This document shows, one piece after another, positions 15,587 through 24,754 of a stretch of DNA of 64,000 nucleotides. Within the stretch, counting starts at the first letter, position 1. Each line of letters begins with the position of its first letter. Source of the stretch: Streptomyces diastatochromogenes (GTDB taxonomy: Bacteria; Actinomycetota; Actinomycetes; Streptomycetales; Streptomycetaceae); NCBI RefSeq assembly GCF_002242805.1, contig NZ_MCGQ01000023.1, positions 124,421 to 188,420 on the forward strand. Reading direction: 5' to 3'. A program made the translations under genes and the position numbers. The notes under the pieces were generated by a model. The model had not been told where the DNA came from. It was given only the letters and a program-made list of their open reading frames with translations, and did no database searches.

Positions 15587-17065
15587 ATGCTCACTCACAC
15601 CGCGTACGGGGACTCCCGACTCTCCTTGTGGCTGCGCGTGCGCGAGTTCGCCGTGCCGCCGTCCATGATCGAGACCGCGACCGTCCGGCGCCGCGCCGGG
15701 GACTGGGCGGGGGCGTGTGCCGCCGCCGGTGTCGACGTCGATCTCGATCTGCGTTCCGTCGCCGGCACCCACGGCCGGGACCTCGCGGCCCGGGTCCGCG
15801 CCGACCTCCGCCACCTCGCTCCCGACCTGCTGCGCTGGCACATGCCGAGGATCGCGCCCGACGGGCTGCTGCGCCCGGGGCTGACCCTCACGCTGGCCCA
15901 GTACGACGGCCTGGGGCGTGCCGGGGACGGTCCGGTGCACCTGGTGGCCCGGACTCCGCCCGCCTGGGCGGACGCCGGTCAGCGGATCGGTCTCGCGCTG
16001 TGGGACGGATCCCGCGCGGGCACCGCCCGGCATCCGCATCCGCATCCCAGCCGACGGTACCGGCTCGATCTGCACCGACACCTGTGGGATGCGCGCAGGG
16101 CCGGTGAGCTGCGGGTACGGTCCGGGGCCGACCGGCCGGTGACGGACCGGGAACCGTGGGGTCTGGAGCCACCGGACCTGGGGCTGCCGGACCTGGTACC
16201 GCCGGGACCCGTGACGGACCGGGAGCCACCGGACCTGGAGCCACCGGACCTGGTACCGCCGGGATCCGGCTGTGCCATCGGCCGGTGGGCGGCCGAGGCC
16301 GCCGTGCTGCTCGGCTCGCTCGGCTCGGGGGACCGGTCCGCCGGCACCTTCGTCGTGCGGCTCGGCGGCCGGCGCCGGCTGGTGCTGGACCTGGCCGGGG
16401 ACGACGACGGTGCGGCGCCGGCCACCCTGCGGGTCGCGGCGTCGCTGCCCAAGGGCGGCGTGTCCGCGCTGCCCGTCCTGCCCGACGCGGCGACCTGGGT
16501 CCTGCCGGACCTGGAGCTGCTGCGGGCCGGTCTGCTCGCACCCGACCACCTGCACCCGCTGGTCGCGTCCGCGCTCGTGCCGGATCACACACCGTCCGGT
16601 CCGCCCCGCCCTCCCGACCCGGCGGGGGCACCACGGTTCGTGGAGTGCCGGGGAGCCCGGCACCGGATCGGCCTGGTCGACGGCGTGCTGGCCCCGCTGG
16701 ACCACGCTCCGGAGGAGATCCGGCGCGAGGAACTGCTGGTCGCGCTCGGCGGACCACCGCTCCCCTGCCTGCGGGCCATCGACGAGGCACACCGGCGTCC
16801 GGACTGCCTCACGGGTGTCCGCGAACGTCTGGACCACGGCGACACCGCGGGCGCGCTGGCCGTGGTCGAGGGCCTGCTGGGTCCCGACGCGCTGCTGCGT
16901 GACGGCTCCCTGCGGGACGAGCTGGAGGCGGCCGCGGCCCGGAGGATCGCGTACGGGCTCTACCGGGCCGGTCTGGTCGGCCCCGGCCGCACCCCTCCCC
17001 GTCCGGACCGTCGCACCACCCGGCACCACCGCCGTCACCCCCGCCACGCGACCTTCCTTCGCTGA
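15587..17065 (+). CDS. Unknown protein encoded ahead of MoxR and VWA genes
   Basis: A protein of about 492 residues that I cannot place in a family. It has no signal peptide or membrane segment. The N-terminal 150 residues are mixed alpha/beta (RLSLWLRVREFAVPPSMIETATVRRR; RDLAARVRADLRHLAPDLLRW). A proline-rich repeat (about residues 185-227, PPDLEPPDLVPPG units) links to a C-terminal region ending in helices (LLVALGGPPLPCLRAIDEAH; DTAGALAVVEGLLGP) and a basic tail. ATG 15587 is preferred over GTG 15581 because AAGG at 15574-15577 is better spaced. It ends 44 bases before the MoxR ATPase and probably forms a unit with it; it may be an adaptor or target. Confidence 0.7.
   Translation: MLTHTAYGDSRLSLWLRVREFAVPPSMIETATVRRRAGDWAGACAAAGVDVDLDLRSVAGTHGRDLAARVRADLRHLAPDLLRWHMPRIAPDGLLRPGLTLTLAQYDGLGRAGDGPVHLVARTPPAWADAGQRIGLALWDGSRAGTARHPHPHPSRRYRLDLHRHLWDARRAGELRVRSGADRPVTDREPWGLEPPDLGLPDLVPPGPVTDREPPDLEPPDLVPPGSGCAIGRWAAEAAVLLGSLGSGDRSAGTFVVRLGGRRRLVLDLAGDDDGAAPATLRVAASLPKGGVSALPVLPDAATWVLPDLELLRAGLLAPDHLHPLVASALVPDHTPSGPPRPPDPAGAPRFVECRGARHRIGLVDGVLAPLDHAPEEIRREELLVALGGPPLPCLRAIDEAHRRPDCLTGVRERLDHGDTAGALAVVEGLLGPDALLRDGSLRDELEAAAARRIAYGLYRAGLVGPGRTPPRPDRRTTRHHRRHPRHATFLR
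16139..16268 (+). repeat. In-frame proline-rich internal repeat
   Basis: Two imperfect copies of a unit of about 60-70 bases begin at about 16139 and 16209. They encode PVTDREPxxLEPPDL and LPDLVPPG-type segments, with smaller CCACCGGACCTGGAG-like subrepeats inside. All lengths keep the frame. It probably forms a flexible linker and may vary in length between strains. Confidence 0.7.
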
Positions 17066-17109
17066 ACCCCCTTCTCTTCCCGCCGACTTCACACCCTAGG
17101 TGACCACAT

Positions 17110-18363
17110 ATGTGCGCATACGCTTCCTTTGCCATGCCCGACACTCCCACCCACCCCTCTCAACTCGACGTCGCCGCCGACCTGTTGGCCCTGTTGCGGG
17201 ACGCGAGCACCGAACCCCGCGCCGACACCCAGCTGGAGGCGCTGACCCTGGCCGTGGCCGCCGATCTCCCCGTGCTGCTGTGGGGTGAGCCGGGCATCGG
17301 CAAGACGGCGGCCCTGACCCAGCTCGCGAGCGCCCTGGACCTGCCGCTGACCACCGTGATCGCCAGCGTCCACGAGCCGTCCGACTTCTCGGGGCTGCCC
17401 GTCGTAGGAGACGACCCCGCGGAACAGGGGGTCCCGATGGCGCCGCCGGACTGGGCGGTACGGCTGGTCCGGGCCGGGCGCGGGCTGCTGTTCCTGGACG
17501 AGCTGTCCACCGCGCCGCCCGCCGTCCAGGCGGCCCTGCTCCGGCTGGTGCTGGAGCGGCGGATCGGCGCGCTGCGGCTGCCGCCCGGCGTGCGGATCGT
17601 GGCCGCCGCCAATCCGCGCTCCTCGGCCGCCGACGGCTGGGAACTGAGCCCGCCGCTGGCCAACCGGTTCGTGCACCTCCAGTGGACGCACGACCACGAC
17701 GTCGTCGTACGCGGCCTGGGCGGGACCTGGCCCCGGGCCACCCTGCCCCGGCTCGATGCGGAGAAGCTGCCGGAGGCCGTGGACTTCGCGCGGCGCGCGG
17801 TCTGCGGTTTCCTCACCGCGCGCCCGGCGCTGGTGCACCGGCTGCCCAGCGGTGAGACGCGCCGGGGCGGTGCCTGGCCGTCGCCCCGCAGCTGGGAGAT
17901 GACCCTGCGTCTGATCGCCTTCGCGACCGCCGCAGGCTCCTCCCGCGAGGTGCTGTCCCTACTGGTCCGGGGCACCGTCGGGGACGGGCCCGGCCTCGAA
18001 GTGCTGGCGAGCCTGGACCGGATGGACCTGCCGGACCCCGAGACGCTGCTGGCCGACCCCGCCGGTGCCGTGCTGCCCGAGCGCGGGGATCTGCGGCAGG
18101 CCGCGCTGGACGGCGTGGTGGACGCGATCCGCAAGCGGCCGGAACGGGCCCGCTGGGACGCGGCGTGGGCGCTGCTGGTCCGCGCGCTGGAGACCGGGGC
18201 CCCGGACGTGGTGGTCGTCCCGGCGACCACGCTGGCTTCCCTGCGGCGGGAGGACTGGGACGTACCGGAGGCGATCGAACGGCTCGCCGGCGTGGTCTCC
18301 CTGTCCCGGCGCGCCGACGAGGCCGCCCGCCGGTCCGCGGTCGCGACCGGGGCCCGTCGATGA
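17110..18363 (+). CDS. MoxR-type AAA+ ATPase
   Basis: A 417-residue ATPase. Walker A is GEPGIGKT (residues 59-66), Walker B LLFLDE (Asp130-Glu131), sensor 1 AAANPR, and the ELSPPLANRF segment carries the arginine-finger region. The C-terminal 150 residues are helical. MoxR ATPases work as chaperones with VWA-domain partners to remodel or activate protein complexes, and the next gene encodes such a partner, overlapping by ATGA. The start at 17110 has AGGTGA upstream (17099-17104); an alternative ATG at 17134 lacks one. Confidence 0.9.
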   Translation: MCAYASFAMPDTPTHPSQLDVAADLLALLRDASTEPRADTQLEALTLAVAADLPVLLWGEPGIGKTAALTQLASALDLPLTTVIASVHEPSDFSGLPVVGDDPAEQGVPMAPPDWAVRLVRAGRGLLFLDELSTAPPAVQAALLRLVLERRIGALRLPPGVRIVAAANPRSSAADGWELSPPLANRFVHLQWTHDHDVVVRGLGGTWPRATLPRLDAEKLPEAVDFARRAVCGFLTARPALVHRLPSGETRRGGAWPSPRSWEMTLRLIAFATAAGSSREVLSLLVRGTVGDGPGLEVLASLDRMDLPDPETLLADPAGAVLPERGDLRQAALDGVVDAIRKRPERARWDAAWALLVRALETGAPDVVVVPATTLASLRREDWDVPEAIERLAGVVSLSRRADEAARRSAVATGARR

Positions 18364-19616
18364 CGGACGACGCACCCGGGGCGCTGGACCTCGGCAGGCT
18401 CTTCGCCGCCCGGCTGCACGCGGCCCGGGCGCGGCCCTACCTGGCGACGGCCCTGTTCGCGCTGCACCCCGTCGAGTCGCGGCAGGTGCCGACGATGGCC
18501 GTCGACCGGCACTGGCGGTGCTACGTCTCCCCGGCCTTCGTGGACCGGACCCCCGTGGAGGACCTCGCCGGGGTGTGGGTGCACGAGGTGGCGCACCTGC
18601 TGCGCGACCACCACGCACGCGGTGACCGGGTCGCCCGGGAGCGCGGGCTGCACGGCCCCGGGGAGCGGCTGCGGATGAACATCGCGGCAGACCTGGAGAT
18701 CAACGACGACGTGTACGGCGACGGGCTGGTACGGCCGCGAGGAGCCGTCACCCCCAGGCAACTGAAGCTGCCCGAGGGCGAGCTGATGGAGGACTACCTG
18801 CGGCTGTTCCGGCTCGGGCCACGGATGCAGGCGCTGGCCTGGCTGGACTGCGGGAGCGGCGCCGACGGCCTGGAGCGGGAGTGGGACCTGGGACCGGACG
18901 GCGCCCACGGGCTCAGCGAGCAGCAGCGGGACGCGGTGCGCTTCCGGGTGGCGCAGGGCATCACCGGCGCGCCGGGGGACGCGCCCCAAGGGTGGCAGCG
19001 GTGGGCCGAGGAGGCGTTCCATCCGCCGCAGCCCTGGCGGGAGTTGCTGGGTGCGGCGATGCGCTCGGCGGTCTCCGGCGCGGGCTCGGGCGACGACTAC
19101 AGCTACGGTCGTCCGGCGCGGCGCTCGGCCGGGGTGCCCGGCGTGGTCCTGCCGAGTCTGCGGCGCAGGCCACCCCGGGTGTGCGTGGTCGTCGACACGT
19201 CCGGGTCGGTCAGCGACGCCGAACTGGGCAGCGCGCTCCTGGAGGTCGCCGCGATCTCCCGGGCCGTGGGCGGCCGGCGCGACCTGGTCACCGTGGTGTC
19301 GTGCGACGCGGCGGCCCAGACCGTGCACCCGCTGTGCCGGGCCGAGGGAATCCCGCTGGTGGGCGGCGGAGGGACGGACCTGCGGTCGGGCTTCGCCCAG
19401 GCGCTGCGGGCCCGGCCGGGCCCCGACGTGGTCGTGGTCCTGACGGACGGGCAGACGCCGTGGCCCGAGGCGCGGCCACCGTGCCGGACGGTGGTGGGCC
19501 TGTTTCCCCGGCAACGGTCCGGTGGCGGGTCCCGGGACGAGGAGAACCCCGAGTACCGGCCGGACACGCCGCCCGAGTGGGCGCGGGTGGTGACGATCGG
19601 GCCGGCCGGTCGGTGA
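18360..19616 (+). CDS. VWA-like protein with metallopeptidase-type HEXXH domain (DUF2201 type)
   Basis: A 418-residue protein with two parts. The N-terminal half has WVHEVAHLLRDHH with His75-Glu76...His79, a zinc-metallopeptidase signature, and a following LRMNIAADLEINDDV that could give the third ligand. The C-terminal half is a VWA fold with a MIDAS motif DTSGS (residues 279-283) and GGGGTDLRSGF and LTDGQTPWP loops. This pairing is known as the DUF2201 family, normally coupled to a MoxR ATPase as here (ATGA overlap). Proteolytic activity is not established for the family. A convergent hairpin follows its stop. Confidence 0.88.
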   Translation: MTDDAPGALDLGRLFAARLHAARARPYLATALFALHPVESRQVPTMAVDRHWRCYVSPAFVDRTPVEDLAGVWVHEVAHLLRDHHARGDRVARERGLHGPGERLRMNIAADLEINDDVYGDGLVRPRGAVTPRQLKLPEGELMEDYLRLFRLGPRMQALAWLDCGSGADGLEREWDLGPDGAHGLSEQQRDAVRFRVAQGITGAPGDAPQGWQRWAEEAFHPPQPWRELLGAAMRSAVSGAGSGDDYSYGRPARRSAGVPGVVLPSLRRRPPRVCVVVDTSGSVSDAELGSALLEVAAISRAVGGRRDLVTVVSCDAAAQTVHPLCRAEGIPLVGGGGTDLRSGFAQALRARPGPDVVVVLTDGQTPWPEARPPCRTVVGLFPRQRSGGGSRDEENPEYRPDTPPEWARVVTIGPAGR

Positions 19617-19628
19617 GCCGCAAGCCGG

Positions 19629-19660
19629 AGGGGCGCCGTCCGTCACCGGGCGGCGCCCCT
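19629..19660. terminator. Bidirectional terminator hairpin
   Basis: AGGGGCGCCG at 19629-19638 pairs with CGGCGCCCCT at 19651-19660 around a 12-base loop and is followed by TTCTCC. It separates the convergent VWA gene and the membrane protein gene at 19681. Confidence 0.7.
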
Positions 19661-19680
19661 TCTCCCCGTGCGTCGGCCGT

Positions 19681-20748
19681 TCAGACGCCGACCGTCTCCT
19701 CGACCTCTTCCTCGGCCTCTTCTTCATCGGCCTGCTGCCGGGCCTGCTCCGTGCTCGGTGCGGGCTCGGGAAGAGCGGCCGCCTGCCTGGGCGCCCGGGC
19801 ACGCTCGTACGCGGCCGCGATCGCGGTCATCGCGAGGCCGGCGAGCAGCCAGACCACGAGCGTCCACACGTTGCGGGCGAGGCCGTCGTCGCCGAAGTAC
19901 AGCAGGCTGCGGATGCCCTCGACGAAGCCGGCGCCGTTCCAGAAGGCGTGCAGGGTGCCGAAGAAGCCGTTCTGCAGCTCGGGCCGGAACAGGCCGCCGG
20001 AGCTGGTGAAGTTGAGCATCACGAACAGCACCATCATGGTCAGCGTGGTCCACCGCTTGAGGAAGGTGTGCAGTCCGACGCCGATGAAGAGGATGCCCGC
20101 CGAGTAGAGCCACGCCATGCCCCACACGCTCGCGAGGCCGTGGTGGGCGAGGTGGAACACCGGCCCGGCGAGCAGTGCGCCGATGCCGCTGACCACCGCG
20201 GAGACACCGAGCGCGAGCAGCGCCCGTATCCGCATCGGGAGCGTGGCGCCCGCGGCGCCGAGGGCGGCGACCGAGGCGTAGGAGCCGATGCTCAGCGCGA
20301 TCAGCAGGAAGAACAGGCCCTGGCCTGTGGGGTCGTCGGCGACCGGCGCGGCCACGTCGGTGACCTTCAGCGGGACGCCCTCCTTCGCGGCGACCGGCGT
20401 GAAGACCTTCTCGACGGCCGTGGCACCCATGTCGGAGGCGGCGGTGGCCACCAGCAGCTCGGGCGCCTTGGTGCTCGGCACATAGGCGCCGGTGACATCC
20501 CGGGACTTCAGCAGGTCGACGGCGGCGGCGCGGGTGGCGACGGTGCGGATGTCGAGCTTGTCCCCCGCCGTGTCCTTGACGGTCTGGGCGAACACCTTCG
20601 CCTGCGGTCCGGCACCGACCACGGCGACGGGCAGGTGGTTCGGCTCCGGGGTCACGAAGGCCCCCATGTACGCGAGCCCCATGCCCAGGCACATCAGCAG
20701 CGGGGTGATCAGGTGCGTGAGCACATGGCGGAGCGCTGGTGACCTCAT
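19681..20748 (-). CDS. Multi-pass membrane protein, YhgE/Pip or ABC-2 permease-like
   Basis: A 355-residue membrane protein. One N-terminal helix (LITPLLMCLGMGLAYMGAFV) is followed by an extracellular loop of about 120 residues and then five or six helices (FFLLIALSIGSYASVAALG, ALLALGVSAVVSGIGALL, WGMAWLYSAGILFIGVG, WTLVVWLLAGLAMTAIAA). The tail is acidic (EEAEEEVEETV). This layout matches YhgE/Pip-like and DUF3533-type ABC-2 proteins, often linked to efflux or envelope stress. It is divergent from a MarR regulator, with twin MarR-type sites between them, so it is probably the repressor's target. Confidence 0.75.
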   Translation of the reverse strand: MRSPALRHVLTHLITPLLMCLGMGLAYMGAFVTPEPNHLPVAVVGAGPQAKVFAQTVKDTAGDKLDIRTVATRAAAVDLLKSRDVTGAYVPSTKAPELLVATAASDMGATAVEKVFTPVAAKEGVPLKVTDVAAPVADDPTGQGLFFLLIALSIGSYASVAALGAAGATLPMRIRALLALGVSAVVSGIGALLAGPVFHLAHHGLASVWGMAWLYSAGILFIGVGLHTFLKRWTTLTMMVLFVMLNFTSSGGLFRPELQNGFFGTLHAFWNGAGFVEGIRSLLYFGDDGLARNVWTLVVWLLAGLAMTAIAAAYERARAPRQAAALPEPAPSTEQARQQADEEEAEEEVEETVGV

Positions 20749-20765
20749 CGGGCACGACCTCCAAT

Positions 20766-20808
20766 AGTTGGCTTATACAACTTTCGCTTCAAGTTGTACT
20801 ATACAACT
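20766..20808. promoter_or_regulatory. Two 17-base MarR-type operators in a divergent promoter
   Basis: AGTTGTACTATACAACT (20792-20808) has perfect 7-base arms around CTA. AGTTGGCTTATACAACT (20766-20782) is the same element with two changes in the left arm. Their centres are 26 bases apart. They lie between the membrane protein (minus) and the MarR gene (plus) and contain TATACA-like -10 hexamers. Autoregulation and control of both genes are inferred. Confidence 0.7.
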
Positions 20809-20831
20809 AGAACGACGGAGGAGGTATTCCG

Positions 20832-21269
20832 GTGACAGCGGAGACGGCCATCGAGACCATCCAGCGCGAGATGACGATCTTCGCCCGCCGGGCCCGGGCC
20901 TCGGCGGGACGCATGCACCCCGAGCTGTCGCTCGTGTCCTACACCCTCCTCGGCCACCTGGAGGAGAAGGGCGGCTGCCGGGCCACCGACCTGGCAGCGC
21001 ACTACGCCCTGGACAAGTCCACGGTCAGCCGCCAGGTGGCCGCGCTGGAGCGGGCCGGGCTCATCGAGCGGCGCCTGGACCCGGAGGACCACCGGGTCCA
21101 GGTGCTGCACCTGACCGAGGCCGGCGAGGAGATCCTCGCGCAGGTCACCCGGAGCCGGCGGGCCGCCTTCCGGGAGCGGCTCACCGGCTGGCCGGAGGAG
21201 GACCTGATCCGCTTCGCGGCCTACCTGGAGCGGTACAACGCCAGCCCGTCCGACGCCGACTCGGACTGA
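20832..21269 (+). CDS. MarR family transcriptional regulator
   Basis: A 145-residue winged-helix repressor. The HTH is seen as GGCRATDLAAHYALDKSTVSRQVAALERAGLIERR, and the wing as LDPEDHRVQVLHLTEAGEEIL. Start is GTG at 20832 with GGAGGTA at 20819-20825. It is divergent from the membrane protein gene and has two palindromic sites in its own promoter. It converges with the GNAT gene leaving 7 bases. Confidence 0.92.
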   Translation: MTAETAIETIQREMTIFARRARASAGRMHPELSLVSYTLLGHLEEKGGCRATDLAAHYALDKSTVSRQVAALERAGLIERRLDPEDHRVQVLHLTEAGEEILAQVTRSRRAAFRERLTGWPEEDLIRFAAYLERYNASPSDADSD

Positions 21270-21276
21270 GTGCCGG

Positions 21277-22038
21277 TCACGGCACCGGTACGGCGGCCCG
21301 GTCCTCCGGCAGGTGCTCGGGAACGCGGGCCGCGAGGAACGCCGTGTGGCGGCGGAGCCGGAAGCCGAGGGACTCGTACAGCCGGATGGCGTGGGTGTTC
21401 CGGGCGCTGGTGTGCAGGAACGGGGTCTCGCCACGCTCCCGGATGCCGTGCGCGACCGCGAGGATCAGCCGGGTGGCCAGGCCCTCGCCGCGGAAGGCCG
21501 GGTCGGTGCAGACCGCGCTGATCTCGGTCCATCCCGGCGGGTGCAGCCGCTCCCCCGCCATCGCGATCAGGGCGCCCTCGCGGCGGATGCCCAGGTAGGT
21601 GCCGAGTTCGATGGTGCGTGGCAGGAAGGGGCCGGGCTGGGTGCGCGCCACGAGATCGAGCATCTCGGGTACGTCGGCCGGGCCGAGGCGGACCGCCTCC
21701 GGGTCCGGTGCGGCGGCGAGGCCGTCGTCCACGAACTGCACGCCCTCGACCCGGAAGGTCACCTCCCAGCCGTCCGGCACCTCTCCGCTGTAGCCGGCCA
21801 GCGGCACCTCGGTGCCGGGGCCGGCCAGCGCGGCGAGGTCGGCCCAGTCGTCCGCGTCGGGCTCGTCGGACAGGGCCAGCCACGGGGAGACGTCCACCGG
21901 GTAGCGCAGCACGCGGCCGAGCCGCTCGGCGAAGTGGGCGTGCGGGCCGGTCAGGGAGGCGCGGGCGGGGTTGTCGAGGACGTGCGGGGCCGCCGTCGCC
22001 TCGCCGGAGCCGACGCCGGCGCCGGTCAGGTCGCTCAT
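21277..22038 (-). CDS. GNAT family N-acetyltransferase
   Basis: A 253-residue protein whose C-terminal half is a GNAT domain: VCTDPAFRGEGLATRLILAVAHGI is the acetyl-CoA loop (RGxGxA) and TSARNTHAIRLYESLGFRLRR the final motif. The N-terminal 110 residues (LDNPARASLTGPHAHFAERLGRVLRYP...) look like a degenerate second GNAT half or a substrate-binding extension. Its ATG overlaps the stop of the oxidoreductase gene as ATGA, which decides the start. Substrate unknown. Confidence 0.86.
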   Translation of the reverse strand: MSDLTGAGVGSGEATAAPHVLDNPARASLTGPHAHFAERLGRVLRYPVDVSPWLALSDEPDADDWADLAALAGPGTEVPLAGYSGEVPDGWEVTFRVEGVQFVDDGLAAAPDPEAVRLGPADVPEMLDLVARTQPGPFLPRTIELGTYLGIRREGALIAMAGERLHPPGWTEISAVCTDPAFRGEGLATRLILAVAHGIRERGETPFLHTSARNTHAIRLYESLGFRLRRHTAFLAARVPEHLPEDRAAVPVP

Positions 22039-22961
22039 GCGGACACCTCGATCACGATCTTGCCTCGGGCGTGCCCGTCCTCGACGGCGCGCAGGGCCTC
22101 CTCGGCCCGGTCGAGCGGGAAGGTACGGGTGACGTGCGGGTTCAGGGCCCCGCGCAGAACGAGGTCGGCCACGGCGTCCAGGACGGCGGCGGTGCGGGCG
22201 CGGGCCACCCGGGAGCCGCCCAGCTCGGCGACGGTCTCGGGCGGTGCCCCCGCGGTGATCAGCCTGGTCCGGTCGGCGAGCAGGGTGGCCGCCTCGGCGA
22301 GCGTCTCCTCGCCCACCAGGTCGTACACCGCGTCGACGCCCTCGGGTACGGCGGCACGCACGCGCTCGGCGAGGCCCGGTCCGCCGGGCACGTGCACGGC
22401 GCCCAGCGACTCCACGAAGTCCTTCTTGCTCTCGCTCGCCACACCCACGACCTTCGCTCCGAAGGCGCGGGCGATCTGGACGGCCGCGCTGCCGACCCCG
22501 CCGCCCGCGCCCGTCACCAGCAGGGTCGCGCCCTCGGGCAGATCGAGCTGGCGGACGCCGTCGTAGGCGGTGGCGGCGGCGACCGGCAGGGTGGCGGCGT
22601 CGGTGAAGGACAGCCCGGCGGGCTTGTGCGCGGCCTGGTCGGCGCGCAGCAGGGCGTACTCGGCGTATCCGCCGTCGACGGTGTTGCCGAACACCGCGTC
22701 GCCGACGGCGAACCCGGTCACGCCCGCGCCGACCTCCTCGACGACACCGGCGGCCTCGCTGCCGAAGACCGCGGGAAAGACGCGCTCGGCGCTCTCGCCG
22801 GGGCGACGGAAGCCGCCCCGCAGCTTCCAGTCGACGGGGTTCACTCCCGCCGCCCGGACGGCGACCAGCAACTGGCCCGGGCCGGGGGCCGGCCGTTCCA
22901 CGTCGGTCAGCGCCTCTGTCTCCGGGCCGCCGTACCGCGTGAAGACGTACGCCTTGGGCAT
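22035..22961 (-). CDS. NADP-dependent quinone-type oxidoreductase (MDR superfamily)
   Basis: A 308-residue medium-chain dehydrogenase/reductase without the structural zinc loop. The N-terminus MPKAYVFTRYGGPE and AAGVNPVDWKLRGGF are typical of the quinone oxidoreductase branch; the nucleotide motif is LLVTGAGGGVGSAAVQIARAFGAKVVGVAS. It likely reduces quinones or enones with NADPH. The ATG at 22961 has GGAAAG upstream; a longer reading adds 10 residues without support. It is translationally coupled to the downstream GNAT gene. Confidence 0.88.
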   Translation of the reverse strand: MPKAYVFTRYGGPETEALTDVERPAPGPGQLLVAVRAAGVNPVDWKLRGGFRRPGESAERVFPAVFGSEAAGVVEEVGAGVTGFAVGDAVFGNTVDGGYAEYALLRADQAAHKPAGLSFTDAATLPVAAATAYDGVRQLDLPEGATLLVTGAGGGVGSAAVQIARAFGAKVVGVASESKKDFVESLGAVHVPGGPGLAERVRAAVPEGVDAVYDLVGEETLAEAATLLADRTRLITAGAPPETVAELGGSRVARARTAAVLDAVADLVLRGALNPHVTRTFPLDRAEEALRAVEDGHARGKIVIEVSA

Positions 22962-23129
22962 CGTCTTTCCTCGCTTCCCTCGTGCTGTCACCGGCGCACC
23001 GGCCGGTACTCAGCGCCAAGGAGGAGCGCGGGGCGGCTATTCCCGGGCCTGCGCAGAGTTCATACGGCCGCAATGGTCGGGGCACTGACCTGGGACGGAG
23101 CACCCACGCCGACAGCGTACGGTTGAACC

Positions 23130-23727
<598 letters not shown>

Positions 23728-23735
<8 letters not shown>

Positions 23736-24498
23736 GACGACGGTGACCACGGACTTCACTCCCGCGACCCGCTTCGCCGTGCCCGGCCGCATCGCCGTGA
23801 GCAATCGGGCGGCGTCGGTGTGGCAGACGGCCACCCTGACCGAGATCCGGCGCGAGACGCCGCACTCGGCCACGTTCCGGCTCGCGGTGCCGGACTGGGC
23901 GGGGCACCTGCCCGGGCAGCACCTGATGCTGCGGCTGACCGCGGAGGACGGCTATGTGGCCCAGCGCCACTACTCGATCGCGTCCGCACCGGACGACTCC
24001 GGCCACATCGAGCTGACCCTGGACCAGGTGCCGGGCGGTGAGGTCTCGGGCTGGTTCCACACGGTGGCCCGGCCCGGTGACACGGTCGAGGTGCGCGGCC
24101 CGCTGAGCGGCTTCTTCGCCTGGCCGGGCGACCGCCCCGCCCTGCTGCTCGGGGCCGGTTCCGGGGTCGTACCGCTGATGTCGATGGTGCGGCACCACCG
24201 GGCGCGGGGCCTCGCCGTGCCGCTGCGGATGCTCGTGTCGGCGCGCAGCCCCGAGGAGCTGATCTACGCCGGGGAGCTGGGCGGCGAGACGACGGCCGTG
24301 TTCACGCGCAGCGCCCCCACGGGCCTGCCGGTGGGTCGTATGGCGGCCGCACATGTGGCGCCGCTCCTGGCCGAGCAGCCTCCGGGTGGGTGGGAGGCCT
24401 ATGTGTGCGGCTCCAACGGCTTCGCCGAGCACGCCTCCCGCCTGCTGGTCGCGGCGGGCCAGCCGGTCGAGCGCATCCGCATCGAACGCTTCGGCTAG
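23728..24498 (+). CDS. FAD/NAD(P)-binding oxidoreductase (ferredoxin reductase type)
   Basis: A 256-residue FNR-family flavoprotein. The FAD motif is RHYSIASAP (RxYS), with the GEVSGWFHTVARPGDTVEVRGP loop, and the NAD(P) part has LLLGAGSGVVPLMSMVRHH and YVCGSNGFAE. There is no 2Fe-2S domain, so electrons probably pass directly to the molybdenum protein encoded upstream. The GTG start lies in GTGACTGA, overlapping the upstream stop by 8 bases; GGAGGAG lies about 15 bases before it. The 3' end is partly duplicated just after the stop. Confidence 0.9.
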
Positions 24499-24520
24499 GG
24501 ATCGACCGCTTCGGTCAGGG
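24481..24520. repeat. 20-base tandem duplication across a stop codon
   Basis: Bases 24481-24500 and 24501-24520 match at 17 of 20 positions (ATCGAaCGCTTCGGctAGGG). The first copy contains the last codons and stop of the oxidoreductase gene. A small palindrome TGTCCG-C-CGGACA (24523-24535) follows directly and may be its terminator. Confidence 0.8.
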
Positions 24521-24754
24521 CCTGTCCGCCGGACACGCTCCAGGGCGCGCGGGTCCCGTGCGCGGCCGCTCGCGCAGGCCCTGGGGCGCGTGCCGCGTGC
24601 CGTGCTCCATGAGGGCTTGAAGTCGCGGTAGGCGGGGTGAGCGAGGTGCGCCGTACGGGGTACGAGACCGGTGTGGACGCTCGTGTGCGGCGGCGGGAGC
24701 GGACGACCGGTGACCCGGCTCGTCCGGCCCTCCGGCTCCGGCAGGGAGGTGGAC

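Noticed and set aside
17160..19802. An 880-residue minus-strand open frame opposite the MoxR/VWA genes
   Set aside because: Arg/Pro-rich shadow; the plus-strand frames carry intact Walker and VWA motifs.
21277..23103. A 608-residue open frame covering the GNAT gene and the region antisense-shifted to the oxidoreductase
   Set aside because: Only the last 253 residues look like protein; the rest is Arg/Gly-rich shadow of the oxidoreductase gene, whose own frame has clear MDR motifs.
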